From Methanosarcina thermophila TM-1 (lineage in GTDB: Archaea > Halobacteriota > Methanosarcinia > Methanosarcinales > Methanosarcinaceae), in contig NZ_CP009501.1 of the NCBI RefSeq assembly GCF_000969885.1, positions 558,001-622,000 on the forward strand: 64,000 nucleotides of DNA. The letters run 5' to 3'. The notes beneath the pieces are model-generated. The model saw only the letters and a list, made by a program, of their open reading frames with translations, did no database searches and was not told the DNA's origin. A program made the translations under genes and the position numbers. Below, one piece after another: positions 8,213 through 16,947 of this stretch. The number at the start of each line of letters is the position of its first letter. Within the stretch, counting starts at the first letter, position 1.

Positions 8213-9760
8213 TCAGATTACGGCTGCAAGGGTTTTGATCGCTTCGGGGATATGGAGGCGAATATTTAATCTGAGAGCCTTCCGGATCTCGCCCAGCATC
8301 TGAATTTCAGTGCTATCAAGTACGTTTGCCCTGTGTATAATTGTGAAATACCCGACTATAAAGACTGCGTATTCCCAGGCTGCTCCGGTAAGCAGATGAA
8401 CACTTTTGATTGCGAGCATAGCTCCGACCATCAGGACAACAATACAGGTCAATTTCCTGTACATTGAGGTGAATGGGTGCATGTTCTGCTTTCTCCAGGC
8501 TCTCAAAGTCATTAAGACTTCAATTGAAGCATAAGATACTGCAGTTCCTGTAGCTGCACCTATCATACCATACTCAGGTATAAGCGTGAAGTTAATTACG
8601 GCATTGATACCTGCACTTGCTACCGAGCACTTCATAAGGAAGTCCGAATCTCCGGAGGCTAACAGGGTATGGTAGTTAAATCCGAAGTATGAGTTTGTTA
8701 TGAACCCCATGGCAAGGATCCTCAGAGCAGTGGCGCCGCTTACATATTCCGCTCCATAGAGCCTCGTGATGAAGTATTCAGGATACACAAAGATCAGTGC
8801 AAAGAGAGGGAATGTGAGCAGGAAGCACCATTTTGTCATTACCTCATAGATTGAGCCAAGAGGCGCGATGTTATTCTGACCCCAGAGCTTGGATGTTACA
8901 GGGACATATACAAAGCCCATGGAGGTAATTACCAGGGACAGGAATCCTACAAGAGGATACACTGCGTTGTAAACCCCAACGACTTCAGACGGCTTGAAAT
9001 AGCCGAGCATTATTGTGTCTATCCAGCTCATGAGGTTGAGTATGGTTGCGGTTATTAAAAGCGGGAGTGAGTACCTTATCAGCTGTTTTGTCGGCTCACT
9101 GAATTTAATTTTCCATTCCTGCTTAAATGGTGGCTTCTTTATGAAGTACAGCGACATTATACCGAAGGTAAATATCATTGAAAGCAGGTCCGCGAATACA
9201 ACTCCTTTTAGGGAAGCTCCGACAAACACAGAGCATAGAGCAAACCCTAGCAGGGATACTGGCCTTATAATGTTATAGAAGTACATGTTAACATTTGTGC
9301 GGTCGAATCCTCTGTAGATTGCTACTGCCAGGTTCAGGAGTATTGTGAAAGGAACTGCAAAGATCAGGATCTTCACAACAGACAGGATATGACCATCTGA
9401 ATCAAAGCTATCTCCAGCCAGACTCTGGAACAGAGAAGGTGAAACCAGAATTGCAATCAAACCTGCAATCAAACCCATTATCATGGCTGAAATTATCAAT
9501 TCATGTACTTTATGTTCCTCGTGCCTGCCCCTGAAGAACGCAATATATCTCGGCACGCCTTCATTGAGTCCAAGAGTTGCGAATGCACCTGTAATCGATA
9601 TTACGGTAAGTGCAAGGGAGTATGTGCCGAAGTCAGCTGGTGAGAGGTGAGCTGTGAGCACTTTTTTAGTAATAATGTCGAGAAGCATTCCTATGAAGGT
9701 TCCTGCAAGTATTACACCGGAACCCGTAACTATCCGGTTGACTGAGTCGTTAACTGACAT
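8213..9760 (-). CDS. Polysaccharide flippase, MATE/Wzx superfamily
   Basis: Polytopic membrane protein of 515 residues with 12-14 hydrophobic segments. It matches the MOP superfamily flippases (polysaccharide biosynthesis/RfbX) in length, in the N-terminal GSGVILAGTFIGMLLDIITKKVLT segment and in the LSPADFGTYSLALTV motif after the first helix. Such proteins flip lipid-linked oligosaccharides outward for S-layer glycosylation or capsule export. Start is ATG at 9760, with GGGG five bases upstream. It is not next to glycosyltransferases; the nearest such genes are 18 kb away (28.5-33.4 kb). Confidence 0.88.
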   Translation of the reverse strand: MSVNDSVNRIVTGSGVILAGTFIGMLLDIITKKVLTAHLSPADFGTYSLALTVISITGAFATLGLNEGVPRYIAFFRGRHEEHKVHELIISAMIMGLIAGLIAILVSPSLFQSLAGDSFDSDGHILSVVKILIFAVPFTILLNLAVAIYRGFDRTNVNMYFYNIIRPVSLLGFALCSVFVGASLKGVVFADLLSMIFTFGIMSLYFIKKPPFKQEWKIKFSEPTKQLIRYSLPLLITATILNLMSWIDTIMLGYFKPSEVVGVYNAVYPLVGFLSLVITSMGFVYVPVTSKLWGQNNIAPLGSIYEVMTKWCFLLTFPLFALIFVYPEYFITRLYGAEYVSGATALRILAMGFITNSYFGFNYHTLLASGDSDFLMKCSVASAGINAVINFTLIPEYGMIGAATGTAVSYASIEVLMTLRAWRKQNMHPFTSMYRKLTCIVVLMVGAMLAIKSVHLLTGAAWEYAVFIVGYFTIIHRANVLDSTEIQMLGEIRKALRLNIRLHIPEAIKTLAAVI

Positions 9761-9781
9761 GTTAACCCCGTTTTATTGTGA

Positions 9782-10141
9782 TCAGTTCCCGACTTCAGGG
9801 GTTAACGGGCAGGAACAAGCTTCTGTTGCCTGACCACTGACTGCCTGTAAACGATTCTCAGTCAATTGCAGATTGAAGCCCAGGAGATATTTCTTTGCGG
9901 TTTGCAGGAAAGCTAGGTTTTGCTCTTCAATCTTGCAGGCATTACCAGATAGGGTGCTGTATGGGATGGAAAATCTTATTTTAGGATTTCGGGTTTCAAA
10001 ATTTGCTGTCTCATGTTTCTTTAAACATCTGTGAGTTCTTAATTTGTCTAAGGTTCTGTCTTTTTGCTCAACTTCTTGTCTGGCTACTTCTTTATGAACT
10101 TTCAAGATAAGGTCTATGTAGGGTTTCTTGATAAGCTGCAT
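9782..10141 (-). CDS. Doubtful hypothetical protein (119 aa)
   Basis: Open frame of 119 codons starting 21 bp upstream of the flippase start codon. It is charged at the N-terminus (KVHKEVARQEVEQKDRTLDKL could be helical) and has no motif I recognise. There is no good ribosome site and it adjoins a repeat-rich spacer. I list it because it fills a space and is on the same strand as the flippase, but it may be chance. Confidence 0.2.
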   Translation of the reverse strand: MQLIKKPYIDLILKVHKEVARQEVEQKDRTLDKLRTHRCLKKHETANFETRNPKIRFSIPYSTLSGNACKIEEQNLAFLQTAKKYLLGFNLQLTENRLQAVSGQATEACSCPLTPEVGN

Positions 10142-10159
10142 GATTTCTTTCGACCTTTA

Positions 10160-10372
10160 GGGTTGGATCGGAGATAGTATTCGATTGGATCCCGGGGTCG
10201 TTAATTTCCAGGTTGGATCGCAGGTTGAGTCCTGGTTGGGTCCCAAACTGGCTCGGATGCAAATTTTGGGTTAATCCTCGGTTGGGTGCCGAAACTTCGA
10301 GCTGGAATCCTGGGTTAAATCCGGGAAGACCCCTGTTGGATCGCAGGTTGGGTTTTGGGTTGGGTTTTTAGG
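10160..10372. repeat. Degenerate GGTTGGATCGCAGGTT tandem array
   Basis: Several imperfect copies of a unit near GGTTGGATCGCAGGTTGGGT occur in this 210-bp stretch, with the best at 10161-10170, 10211-10235, 10240-10255 and 10334-10366. A related single copy lies at about 716-731. The block is G/T-rich on the + strand, unlike its surroundings. No coding function is visible. Confidence 0.6.
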
Positions 10373-10476
10373 TCCTAGAAATCCGTTCTTACTCAAGCAC
10401 AAACGTGGCATCGCCTAATCAAAACCATGACGCTATAACCCTTTTACGAGAAGGCTTGACCGAAACCTTTGCACTG

Positions 10477-10556
10477 GTCGATCACGCCACCATGCCGGTT
10501 TTTGATCAAACTTTTTTTCAAAAAGTTTGCGCTCAAGCTTTTTTTTGAAAAGGATT
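10477..10556 (-). repeat. Dispersed hairpin element, copy 1
   Basis: Read on the - strand, this roughly 80-bp block aligns with 26188-26264 read on the + strand, sharing the order: hairpin, GCTTGAGCG, hairpin, TTTGATCAAAAACCGGC, then GGCGTG. The adjoining bases 10424-10466 also resemble 59214-59251. It contains the perfect stem AAACTTTTT/AAAAAGTTT. No open frame is conserved between copies. Confidence 0.7.
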
Positions 10557-10560
10557 GTGG

Positions 10561-11277
10561 TAGGGCCTCTGAGTAATTGTAGGATGAATCCTGAGTAAGA
10601 TTCAGGGTTGGGTAATAGAAGGCAGGTCTGGGTATTACCTGCCTGTGTAATTGTGATTTGCTCTCGAATTTTACAGACTTCTGTCTGCTTTTCGAAGCAG
10701 GGAATCTGTTTTGAGGTTGTGTTTGTAGGTCGGCTTACGGGACGCGTTGAGCCTTCTTAGTTTTTAGCTCCTCAGGCGCTCGTAATCAATTTAGCCTTTT
10801 CAGTTCTGGCAAGAGAATTGAGGAAGAGGAACTTATTAAATTACTTTTAGGTTCCCCCCAAGTTTTCCATGATGTACCTGCTCGACTTAGTATATAAGCT
10901 TTTCGGGATCCTCCTGAGCTTATCATTATGGGATAAGACAACTGCCTGGAAGAAAACTCATCTAAGAAGTTCCCTGTCAAAGCTCTGGCTGGATACCAGA
11001 ACTTTCCTGGCTTTTGCTGTCGTTAACCTCTAACAGTTTAAGCCGATAAAAAGCCCCAGATTAAGGAAATAAACCATTAGAGAGCATGGATATAAGCTGA
11101 AAAATCCGACTTGCCTTTTTAGGATAATTGTAATTTCTTTCAGCCAGTCAGGAGAAGTTCTGATTTTGATGGGCTTTTGCTGAGATTATTACGTTCTGGA
11201 GCGAAGAAAGATATGATTTCAGGGATCAGGGGAATCTAAGCGAAACTTTACCCGTCAGGCTCATGCATAAAAGAGAG
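10561..11277. other. Intergenic, hairpins only
   Basis: No gene recognised. GGCAGGT (10621-10627) and ACCTGCC (10637-10643) form a hairpin. The - strand open frame at 10786-10980 is serine-rich without recognisable features. Confidence 0.4.
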
Positions 11278-11309
11278 GTGAAGATTTTAAATCTTCACTT
11301 TTGTTTTTT
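11278..11309 (+). terminator. Hairpin with T-tract
   Basis: GTGAAGATT (11278-11286) pairs perfectly with AATCTTCAC (11290-11298) around a 3-nt loop, followed on the + strand by a T-rich tract to about 11309. It lies 30-60 bp past the 3' end of the leftward surface-protein gene, so it may act in both directions. Confidence 0.5.
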
Positions 11310-11338
11310 AATATTCTATTGCTGCTTATAATTCAATT

Positions 11339-12883
11339 TCACGGCTTCATTTTTCTGTACAGAAACAGGACAAGTAGGGAGCTAAGCCCGTAAATGGTTT
11401 CAAACCCTGGGGCGGTTGCCTTTTTCTCAAGCGCTATCTCAACATTTGCATTGTTTATTGTGCCAGAATTTTCTACGTTAAAACCCCTGGCATCTGACCC
11501 GGAAGGCTGTGAATCAGCCGAACCGCCAACTATTCCTCCCTCGCTCTTACCGGTTATTGCAAAGAATGGAAATTCTAGGGGCTGTGCTGTGAAATAGAGG
11601 AAGTTGTTATCTTCTCCAGTCAGATTTACGGGCAGCTCTTTCCATTCCCCAGCACTATACGTGTTGAGCTTGATTGAATTCCAATTAATGTTCTTATCCT
11701 CAAGCCAGGATTTTTCGACCTTAAAGCATACTACAGGATTCTCAATATTAGCTGGGGTCGCATATTCTCCGTCCCCAATCCAGATATTGAAATACCTGTA
11801 GACCTCATCTGAAAGCGGCTCTGAAACAAGTGAGGAATTTGCTTTTAACATCTCAACTACAGCAGTCGTCTTACCCACAGTCTTTTTTGAATTGAATGTC
11901 AAATAAGCAACGCAGGTTTCGTTCCTCTCAAAGTCAAACTTCACCTCTTTGTCGTCTGTGATAAAGGTCTCTGAGATCTCCTCACTCTCTACGTTTCTTG
12001 CAGGTTCGGGTGATACATCTGTCGTGCTTTCATCGCTGTTGTCTTCGTTGATACTTGTGGAGTTGTTTCTGCTGGTATTATCAATCTGAAAACCTGTTAC
12101 CGAAAGTATGGGCTTCTCAGGTTCGGGTACTGAGACAAGTGGCAATTCATCAGAACAGATGCTGTCTGCGAACCTGTATGCAAAATCTGCAATTCCGTCT
12201 TCGTTAGCATCGACTGCAGTTTCTGAAAACCCTGTACCATCAGGTTCTGCCCAGAAATTACCTCCAAGGCAAGGACCACCGACAATATTTACGCCTTCAG
12301 TCTTCATAATATTGTAGGCGTTTCCGGCTCCATTTTTGATATTTGCATTGACAGTGTTGTTGAAGTAGTTATTAAAAACCAGGTTGTTGTCGCTCCTGGG
12401 GCAAACAAATAGGCCGCTAACGCCATTTGAGGAAATTACATTACTTGAAAGTGTATTGCCTTTTGAGAGCAAAAGATAAACCCCATAACCATTATTGAGG
12501 ATTTTGTTGTACTCAAGGACGCAGTTATTACACTCAGAAAGATAAATTCCTGCATAACTATCCATAGCCCCTGTAATACCAAGCCCGCTAATCTCCACGT
12601 TATTAGCCTGCAAGGTAATTACATGATCACTTGAGCTCGCCGCTACAATTATTGTATCATCAGGATTCCCGGATTCCGAGCTTATTACAAGGTTATCCTT
12701 GTTTACATTTACATTCTCGGTATACGTTCCGGGTTTTAGGAGAATCACATCACCTGAGACTGAATTATCCACTGCGGTTTGTATTGAATCTCCAGGCTGG
12801 ACGTAAATCTCAGCTGCAGTTCCAATACCCGAGCATAATGTTAAGAGGAAAAAAGCTGCCAGTAAAATGATTAATCTGCTCAA
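11339..12883 (-). CDS. Beta-helix surface protein with PGF-CTERM anchor
   Basis: Secreted protein of about 514 residues. A hydrophobic N-terminal signal segment (LIILLAAFFLLTLCSG) precedes a right-handed parallel beta-helix (CASH/NosD-like; repeated phrases such as GDVILLKPGTYTENV and NCVLEYNKILNNGYGVYLL). A Ser/Thr/Asn-rich linker follows, then a PGF-pre-PGF domain with a YFNIWIGDGEYATPANIENP segment. The C-terminus is a PGF-CTERM signal: APGFE, a hydrophobic helix, then the basic tail RKMKP. That signal is cut by archaeosortase A and replaced by a lipid anchor, placing the protein on the outer surface. I prefer the TTG at 12883 as start: GGGG lies seven bases upstream, and the ATG six codons earlier would precede that site. 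Confidence 0.88.
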   Translation of the reverse strand: MSRLIILLAAFFLLTLCSGIGTAAEIYVQPGDSIQTAVDNSVSGDVILLKPGTYTENVNVNKDNLVISSESGNPDDTIIVAASSSDHVITLQANNVEISGLGITGAMDSYAGIYLSECNNCVLEYNKILNNGYGVYLLLSKGNTLSSNVISSNGVSGLFVCPRSDNNLVFNNYFNNTVNANIKNGAGNAYNIMKTEGVNIVGGPCLGGNFWAEPDGTGFSETAVDANEDGIADFAYRFADSICSDELPLVSVPEPEKPILSVTGFQIDNTSRNNSTSINEDNSDESTTDVSPEPARNVESEEISETFITDDKEVKFDFERNETCVAYLTFNSKKTVGKTTAVVEMLKANSSLVSEPLSDEVYRYFNIWIGDGEYATPANIENPVVCFKVEKSWLEDKNINWNSIKLNTYSAGEWKELPVNLTGEDNNFLYFTAQPLEFPFFAITGKSEGGIVGGSADSQPSGSDARGFNVENSGTINNANVEIALEKKATAPGFETIYGLSSLLVLFLYRKMKP

Positions 12884-12949
12884 TTTAATACCCCGGTACA
12901 TCCAAAGTAAGGGATTTACTTCGATTAGTTATCCGGAAATTCATATAAA

Positions 12950-13057
12950 GTAATATAAGTATATTGGTTCAAATTATCTTAAACTGCTAATATAAATTTA
13001 TATAGTATGTAATAAGTATACTGGTTCAAATCCTATTAAATTGCTAATATGAATTTA
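12950..13057. repeat. About 50-bp imperfect direct repeat
   Basis: Two copies (about 12950-13000 and 13009-13057) share the order AGTATAnTGGTTCAAAT, then TTAAAnTGCTAATAT, then AATTTA. The 59-bp offset places both in the 5' region of the beta-helix surface protein gene, so they may duplicate a promoter or a regulator site. Confidence 0.8.
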
Positions 13058-13407
13058 CGCAGCAACTGATAGACTGAGCACATCTAAATCAAACTTTAAA
13101 ACCTCTGTTTAAATCATTTCTCATAGTATTCTAAGAACCCATAAGACTGACTAAGTTATAAAAAATTCTACCTAAATTATAAAAATAGATTATAATGAGC
13201 TGTTCAATAATAGATTTCCTGTATTTGAAAGAAAAGTAAAGGGATTAACTGCTATTCGTCTTAAGACGGCTTATAAGACAAAAATTAAGGGAAAAAATAT
13301 ACTGGCTCTGGATTCTGATGTTTTTATTTCATTCCTCCAGTTAACATTAAGCATCTTAAACCAGCTTCAAAGTATCCTGAACCAGCGTTACTTGTTAAAG
13401 CCTGCCG
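13058..13407. other. Intergenic, no gene recognised
   Basis: AT-rich spacer between the surface protein gene and the DUF1328 gene. I found no convincing open frame on either strand. Confidence 0.4.
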
Positions 13408-13554
13408 TCATAAGAAAAAGGAGATTATTGCAAGTATAATAAAGATTATAACGAGCCACTTTGCAATCTCCATTGAGAAGCCGGCAATCCCCCGCGCACC
13501 CAGTATATACGCAATCAATGCTAATATTAGAAAGACTACAGCAAGTCCTATCAA
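13408..13554 (-). CDS. DUF1328-type small membrane protein
   Basis: Very short gene encoding about 48 residues. The product is two hydrophobic helices ([15 protein letters not shown] and [16 protein letters not shown]) joined by a loop [14 protein letters not shown]. That layout, with the GIAG motif between the helices, matches the DUF1328/YtjA family of small inner-membrane proteins, whose function is not known. The start is uncertain. The TTG at 13554 is the first canonical start. However, a run of seven G (13570-13576) lies six bases before an in-frame ATA (13563-13561), which would add three residues. The gene stands alone. Confidence 0.75.
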   Translation of the reverse strand: MIGLAVVFLILALIAYILGARGIAGFSMEIAKWLVIIFIILAIISFFL

Positions 13555-13794
13555 ATCCGGTATGTTTAACCCCCCCGTTGATTATTTAATTAATAGATTA
13601 ATTATTAGATTGAAGGTATTTATAATTTGACTGTCCAATTAAGTCGCTTTTTCATAAACTTACATCCTTTTAATGAAATTATCCCTTTTAAAATTATAAA
13701 AATGTCCTGATTCTCTCCTGTTTATTGTAGTTAAAACGCAAAGAAGGATAGGAAGAACGAAAAAGACTGAAAAATAGTTTGAGGCAAGAAAGTC

Positions 13795-14979
13795 TTATAC
13801 AGTAATTTTTCTGACCTCTATATAATACCTTTTCTCATTTTCCTTCCCAAGGGAAAACGATTTTTTCGGAAGGATTCCTTTCTTTTTTATAAGAGTAAAA
13901 AACTCGCTTTTCTTTAACGGAGGAAGGAAGAAACCAGTATTTCCCTGTTCCCTACCAAGCTTTTCAACGACCTCCGGATCATGCTCATACTCAACTGAAT
14001 AATTGTCAATAATCTCATCAAGGGTTTCGACCTCAAGGTCGTGTACTGGATTGTCAAAAATAAGCACACCACTGCTATCCTTTGTAATAAACCCGATTGA
14101 ATGTCCTTTAGCTGAAAGATCGAGATCTGAAGGGCTGTCCTGAATTCTTTCAATCCTTGCATCGAATTTCCTGAGCAGTTCTTCCGGGTTAATCCCGCTT
14201 ACAACCCTGTGAATTGGCTCAAAGGAAAGACCTGGATCGTGAATATTTACAAGCTCGACCATTGCATACCTTGCAGGATGATCTTCCTCTACAGTCCCTT
14301 TAATTTTTTCCCAGAAACTCTTTGCAGCAGCAAGGCTGTGGTTTCCATCTCCAACAAGAAGGGTCCCCAGGGTAAGAATTTTATCCGAGATATCTTTAAT
14401 TATCTTTTCATTACTGATTTTGTAGCCCTTGATATGACCACCGTTTTCCATTAGGTCAAAATCATAAACTAGATTCTCTTCGCAAACAAGGTCATCCAGA
14501 TCCCTGGGTATAACCGTAAAATCAGGATCGTTATATAATACCATGATATGCGATAGTTCCAGTTCGGCATTTTCCCTTATCCTGATTCTTGCAGGAAGCC
14601 TTTCTTTAATGGTGCCTTCAGTTGGTCGGATAATTGAATCCAATCCATTGAACTGATATTCTTCCAGGTCGATCGCAGCCACAAGCCCGATTCTATTCCT
14701 GCCTGAGACTGAACGGCACACAAGGATAAAGCATGGACCGTGATCAACAAGAATTTTTTTATAATCACTTAGGGTTTTATGGATCTTATTCACTCTATTC
14801 TCATCTAAAGGAAGATATATCTCAGGATAAATGAGATTTAAAGTAGAAGGGGAGTCTCCAACAAATTCTTCAACTCTTTTCCAGTATTCCAGATCCTGAG
14901 TGTGCTGATCACAGGCAATTACTGCCCACTTTTCCCAATTGTCCTTTGGAAGAAGAATACGGGGAACGTGTAAAACCAT
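13795..14979 (-). CDS. DUF1015 family protein
   Basis: Cytoplasmic protein of 394 residues. It matches the DUF1015 family by the opening LPKDNWEKWAVIACDQHTQD, the central LLVGDGNHSLAAAKSFWEKIK motif and the following HPARYAMVELVNIHDPGLSFEPIHRVV. The conserved GDGNHSLAAAK block, with His and Lys, suggests a phosphate- or nucleotide-binding active site. The family is widespread in anaerobes and its reaction is not established. It lies 79 bp downstream of the MBL/rhodanese gene on the same strand, so co-transcription is possible. Confidence 0.82.
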   Translation of the reverse strand: MVLHVPRILLPKDNWEKWAVIACDQHTQDLEYWKRVEEFVGDSPSTLNLIYPEIYLPLDENRVNKIHKTLSDYKKILVDHGPCFILVCRSVSGRNRIGLVAAIDLEEYQFNGLDSIIRPTEGTIKERLPARIRIRENAELELSHIMVLYNDPDFTVIPRDLDDLVCEENLVYDFDLMENGGHIKGYKISNEKIIKDISDKILTLGTLLVGDGNHSLAAAKSFWEKIKGTVEEDHPARYAMVELVNIHDPGLSFEPIHRVVSGINPEELLRKFDARIERIQDSPSDLDLSAKGHSIGFITKDSSGVLIFDNPVHDLEVETLDEIIDNYSVEYEHDPEVVEKLGREQGNTGFFLPPLKKSEFFTLIKKKGILPKKSFSLGKENEKRYYIEVRKITV

Positions 14980-15058
14980 GGTAAATTAAAAAAAAGAGAG
15001 AGAATATAAAGGTTTCCAAACTTGTTTTCTGAGTGTATGAGTTAAGCTGAAGTTAAGC

Positions 15059-16429
15059 TTATTTTACTACTTCATATCCGGCATTTTCCCACGCAGTCAT
15101 GCTGCCAAGTACATTATATACGTTATTATAACCATGCTTTTTCAAAATTGAAGCTGCTATGCTGGAACGCCGGGAACTATCACAATATATTATTGTCGGG
15201 AGCTCCTTTGGAATTTTATCCAGATTTTTCTCAAGCTCACCAACATATATATGTTGAGCTCCTTCAATATGTCCTTCATTCCATTCTTTTTCCTTTCTCA
15301 CATCCAGAAGTGTCATCTCTTCGTGCTTTTCCAGTTTATGCTTCAGATCGTGGACCGATATAAATTCTAATTTGTCTATTGGCAAAGCTCTCGTATACCA
15401 GGATGCAACCCCCCCGTTTAAGAAACCTGTAGTATTGTCATAGCCCAGGCGAACCAGATATCTTACCGCAGTTTCAAGCTGTTCTTTTTCTTCCAGAATG
15501 AGAAGTATGGGCTTATCATAGGGGAGCACCCAGCCAGCATGGGAAGGTATTCCTCCCAGCCAGATGCTGTAACTGCCTTTTATATGTGCCCCTCCAAACG
15601 AATGAGGCATGCGAGTATCTACCACCACAGCCCCTTTTTCCATTTCAGCCCTGAACTCTTCGGGTGAAAGCTGCCTCGGAAGATTCAGGCCATTAAGTAG
15701 AGGAGGACCCTGCTGATTATACTGCTCCATTTTCCTGAAGTAAGGAGGAAATTCAAGCTTCTCTTCCAGTTTGAATTTGATAAATTCTTCCTTCTCGGTC
15801 TTTTGCAGAAGAGGATTCTGGAGGCGTTCAAGTCCGAGAGTACTGTAGTCCCTTTTGGCTATAGCGCCTCCACAAATCGAGCCTGCGCCGTGCGCAGGAC
15901 ACAGTATTACTTCGTCTCCCAGGGGAAGGATCTTATTAAAAATGCTGTCATAAAGGTTTGCTGCCAGCCTTGGAGCCTCCTCGGGTCCATACAGGTCGGT
16001 TCTTCCTGCATCGCCTATGAACAGGGTGTCTCCTGTAAAGACCATTACCGGCTCATTTCCTGTTTCAAGATCTGTCAAAGTATAGGACATACTCTCATCC
16101 GTATGTCCAGGCGTATGTAAAGCAGTCAGTCTCAAAGAGCCAAAGTCAAATTCCTGACCCTCACTCAAATAGTTTCCATATTTGAAATCGACCCCCTTGC
16201 CGTGATAAATCTCTGCACCTGTAAGCTTCTTCAGTTCCAGGGAACCGATTACATAATCCTCATTTCTGTGGGTCTCAAAAATATATTTTATATTCATACC
16301 TTCTCTTCTGGCAAGATCGATATAGACCTGACAGTCTCTGCGAGGGTCGATAACTATAGCTTCATCTTTTGAACCAATGAAATAAGAAAGATGAGCCAGA
16401 CCTTCGGATTTAACTCGTTCGAATATCAA
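15059..16429 (-). CDS. MBL-fold/rhodanese fusion, persulfide dioxygenase-like
   Basis: Protein of 456 residues with an N-terminal metallo-beta-lactamase domain (about 1-245) and two rhodanese domains (about 260-350 and 365-456). Relatives (ETHE1, CstB) oxidise persulfides with a single iron. The usual HxHxDH motif is H54-R-N56-E-D58-Y59 here, so the second and last histidines are replaced. The ETHE1-type iron ligands remain: H54, H109 in TPGHT and D134 in FTGDTLF. The first rhodanese domain lacks a catalytic cysteine at the usual place; the second keeps one in YCDSSRRSS. A role in persulfide or sulfane-sulfur handling is likely, but an O2-dependent enzyme would be odd in a strict anaerobe. 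Start is TTG after GAGGG. Confidence 0.82.
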   Translation of the reverse strand: MIFERVKSEGLAHLSYFIGSKDEAIVIDPRRDCQVYIDLARREGMNIKYIFETHRNEDYVIGSLELKKLTGAEIYHGKGVDFKYGNYLSEGQEFDFGSLRLTALHTPGHTDESMSYTLTDLETGNEPVMVFTGDTLFIGDAGRTDLYGPEEAPRLAANLYDSIFNKILPLGDEVILCPAHGAGSICGGAIAKRDYSTLGLERLQNPLLQKTEKEEFIKFKLEEKLEFPPYFRKMEQYNQQGPPLLNGLNLPRQLSPEEFRAEMEKGAVVVDTRMPHSFGGAHIKGSYSIWLGGIPSHAGWVLPYDKPILLILEEKEQLETAVRYLVRLGYDNTTGFLNGGVASWYTRALPIDKLEFISVHDLKHKLEKHEEMTLLDVRKEKEWNEGHIEGAQHIYVGELEKNLDKIPKELPTIIYCDSSRRSSIAASILKKHGYNNVYNVLGSMTAWENAGYEVVK

Positions 16430-16947
16430 AGTAATCCCTCCCCTTCAGCTATATTTTATGCATTATGTGATAACTTCCTGCATATTGCAGACTTCTTTCT
16501 ATTTAATGTATAACCGCATACTTCATATTTTTTATTAAAAAATATATCATTATAACTATTCAGAAAATAGGGTTACAAGTAAGATAATGGAGATTGTAGT
16601 AGCAGAAATGTAGAGTTATGACTGTAAAAAGTAAAATTGTGACATTAAGGAAAGAGGATTATAACAATAAAAGAGAAGTGTAGACTGGAAGGCTTACTTT
16701 CTTGGCTATTGCACAGTCCATTATAACCCCTATATTGCCCAGAATATAATACTTCTCTGGGCTGCAAAATGTATAATTATTTTTTGACCTTTAAGGGCTG
16801 TAAAATATAAATGTCAGGGATAGGTATACATAGCTGGCAGATAATATACTTCCCTGATTATTTTTATATTCTTATTTTGTAGGCAACGTTCTAAAATTCT
16901 TCTCCGGATCTTGAGATGTTTTGCTCACTTCCAATTAAACAGACCTA
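16430..16947. other. Intergenic with one hairpin
   Basis: GCCCAGA (16737-16743) and TCTGGGC (16756-16762) form a perfect 7-bp hairpin with a 12-nt loop inside an AT-rich spacer. It lies about 185 bp past the 3' end of the subtilase gene and could end that transcript. I see nothing else. Confidence 0.4.
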
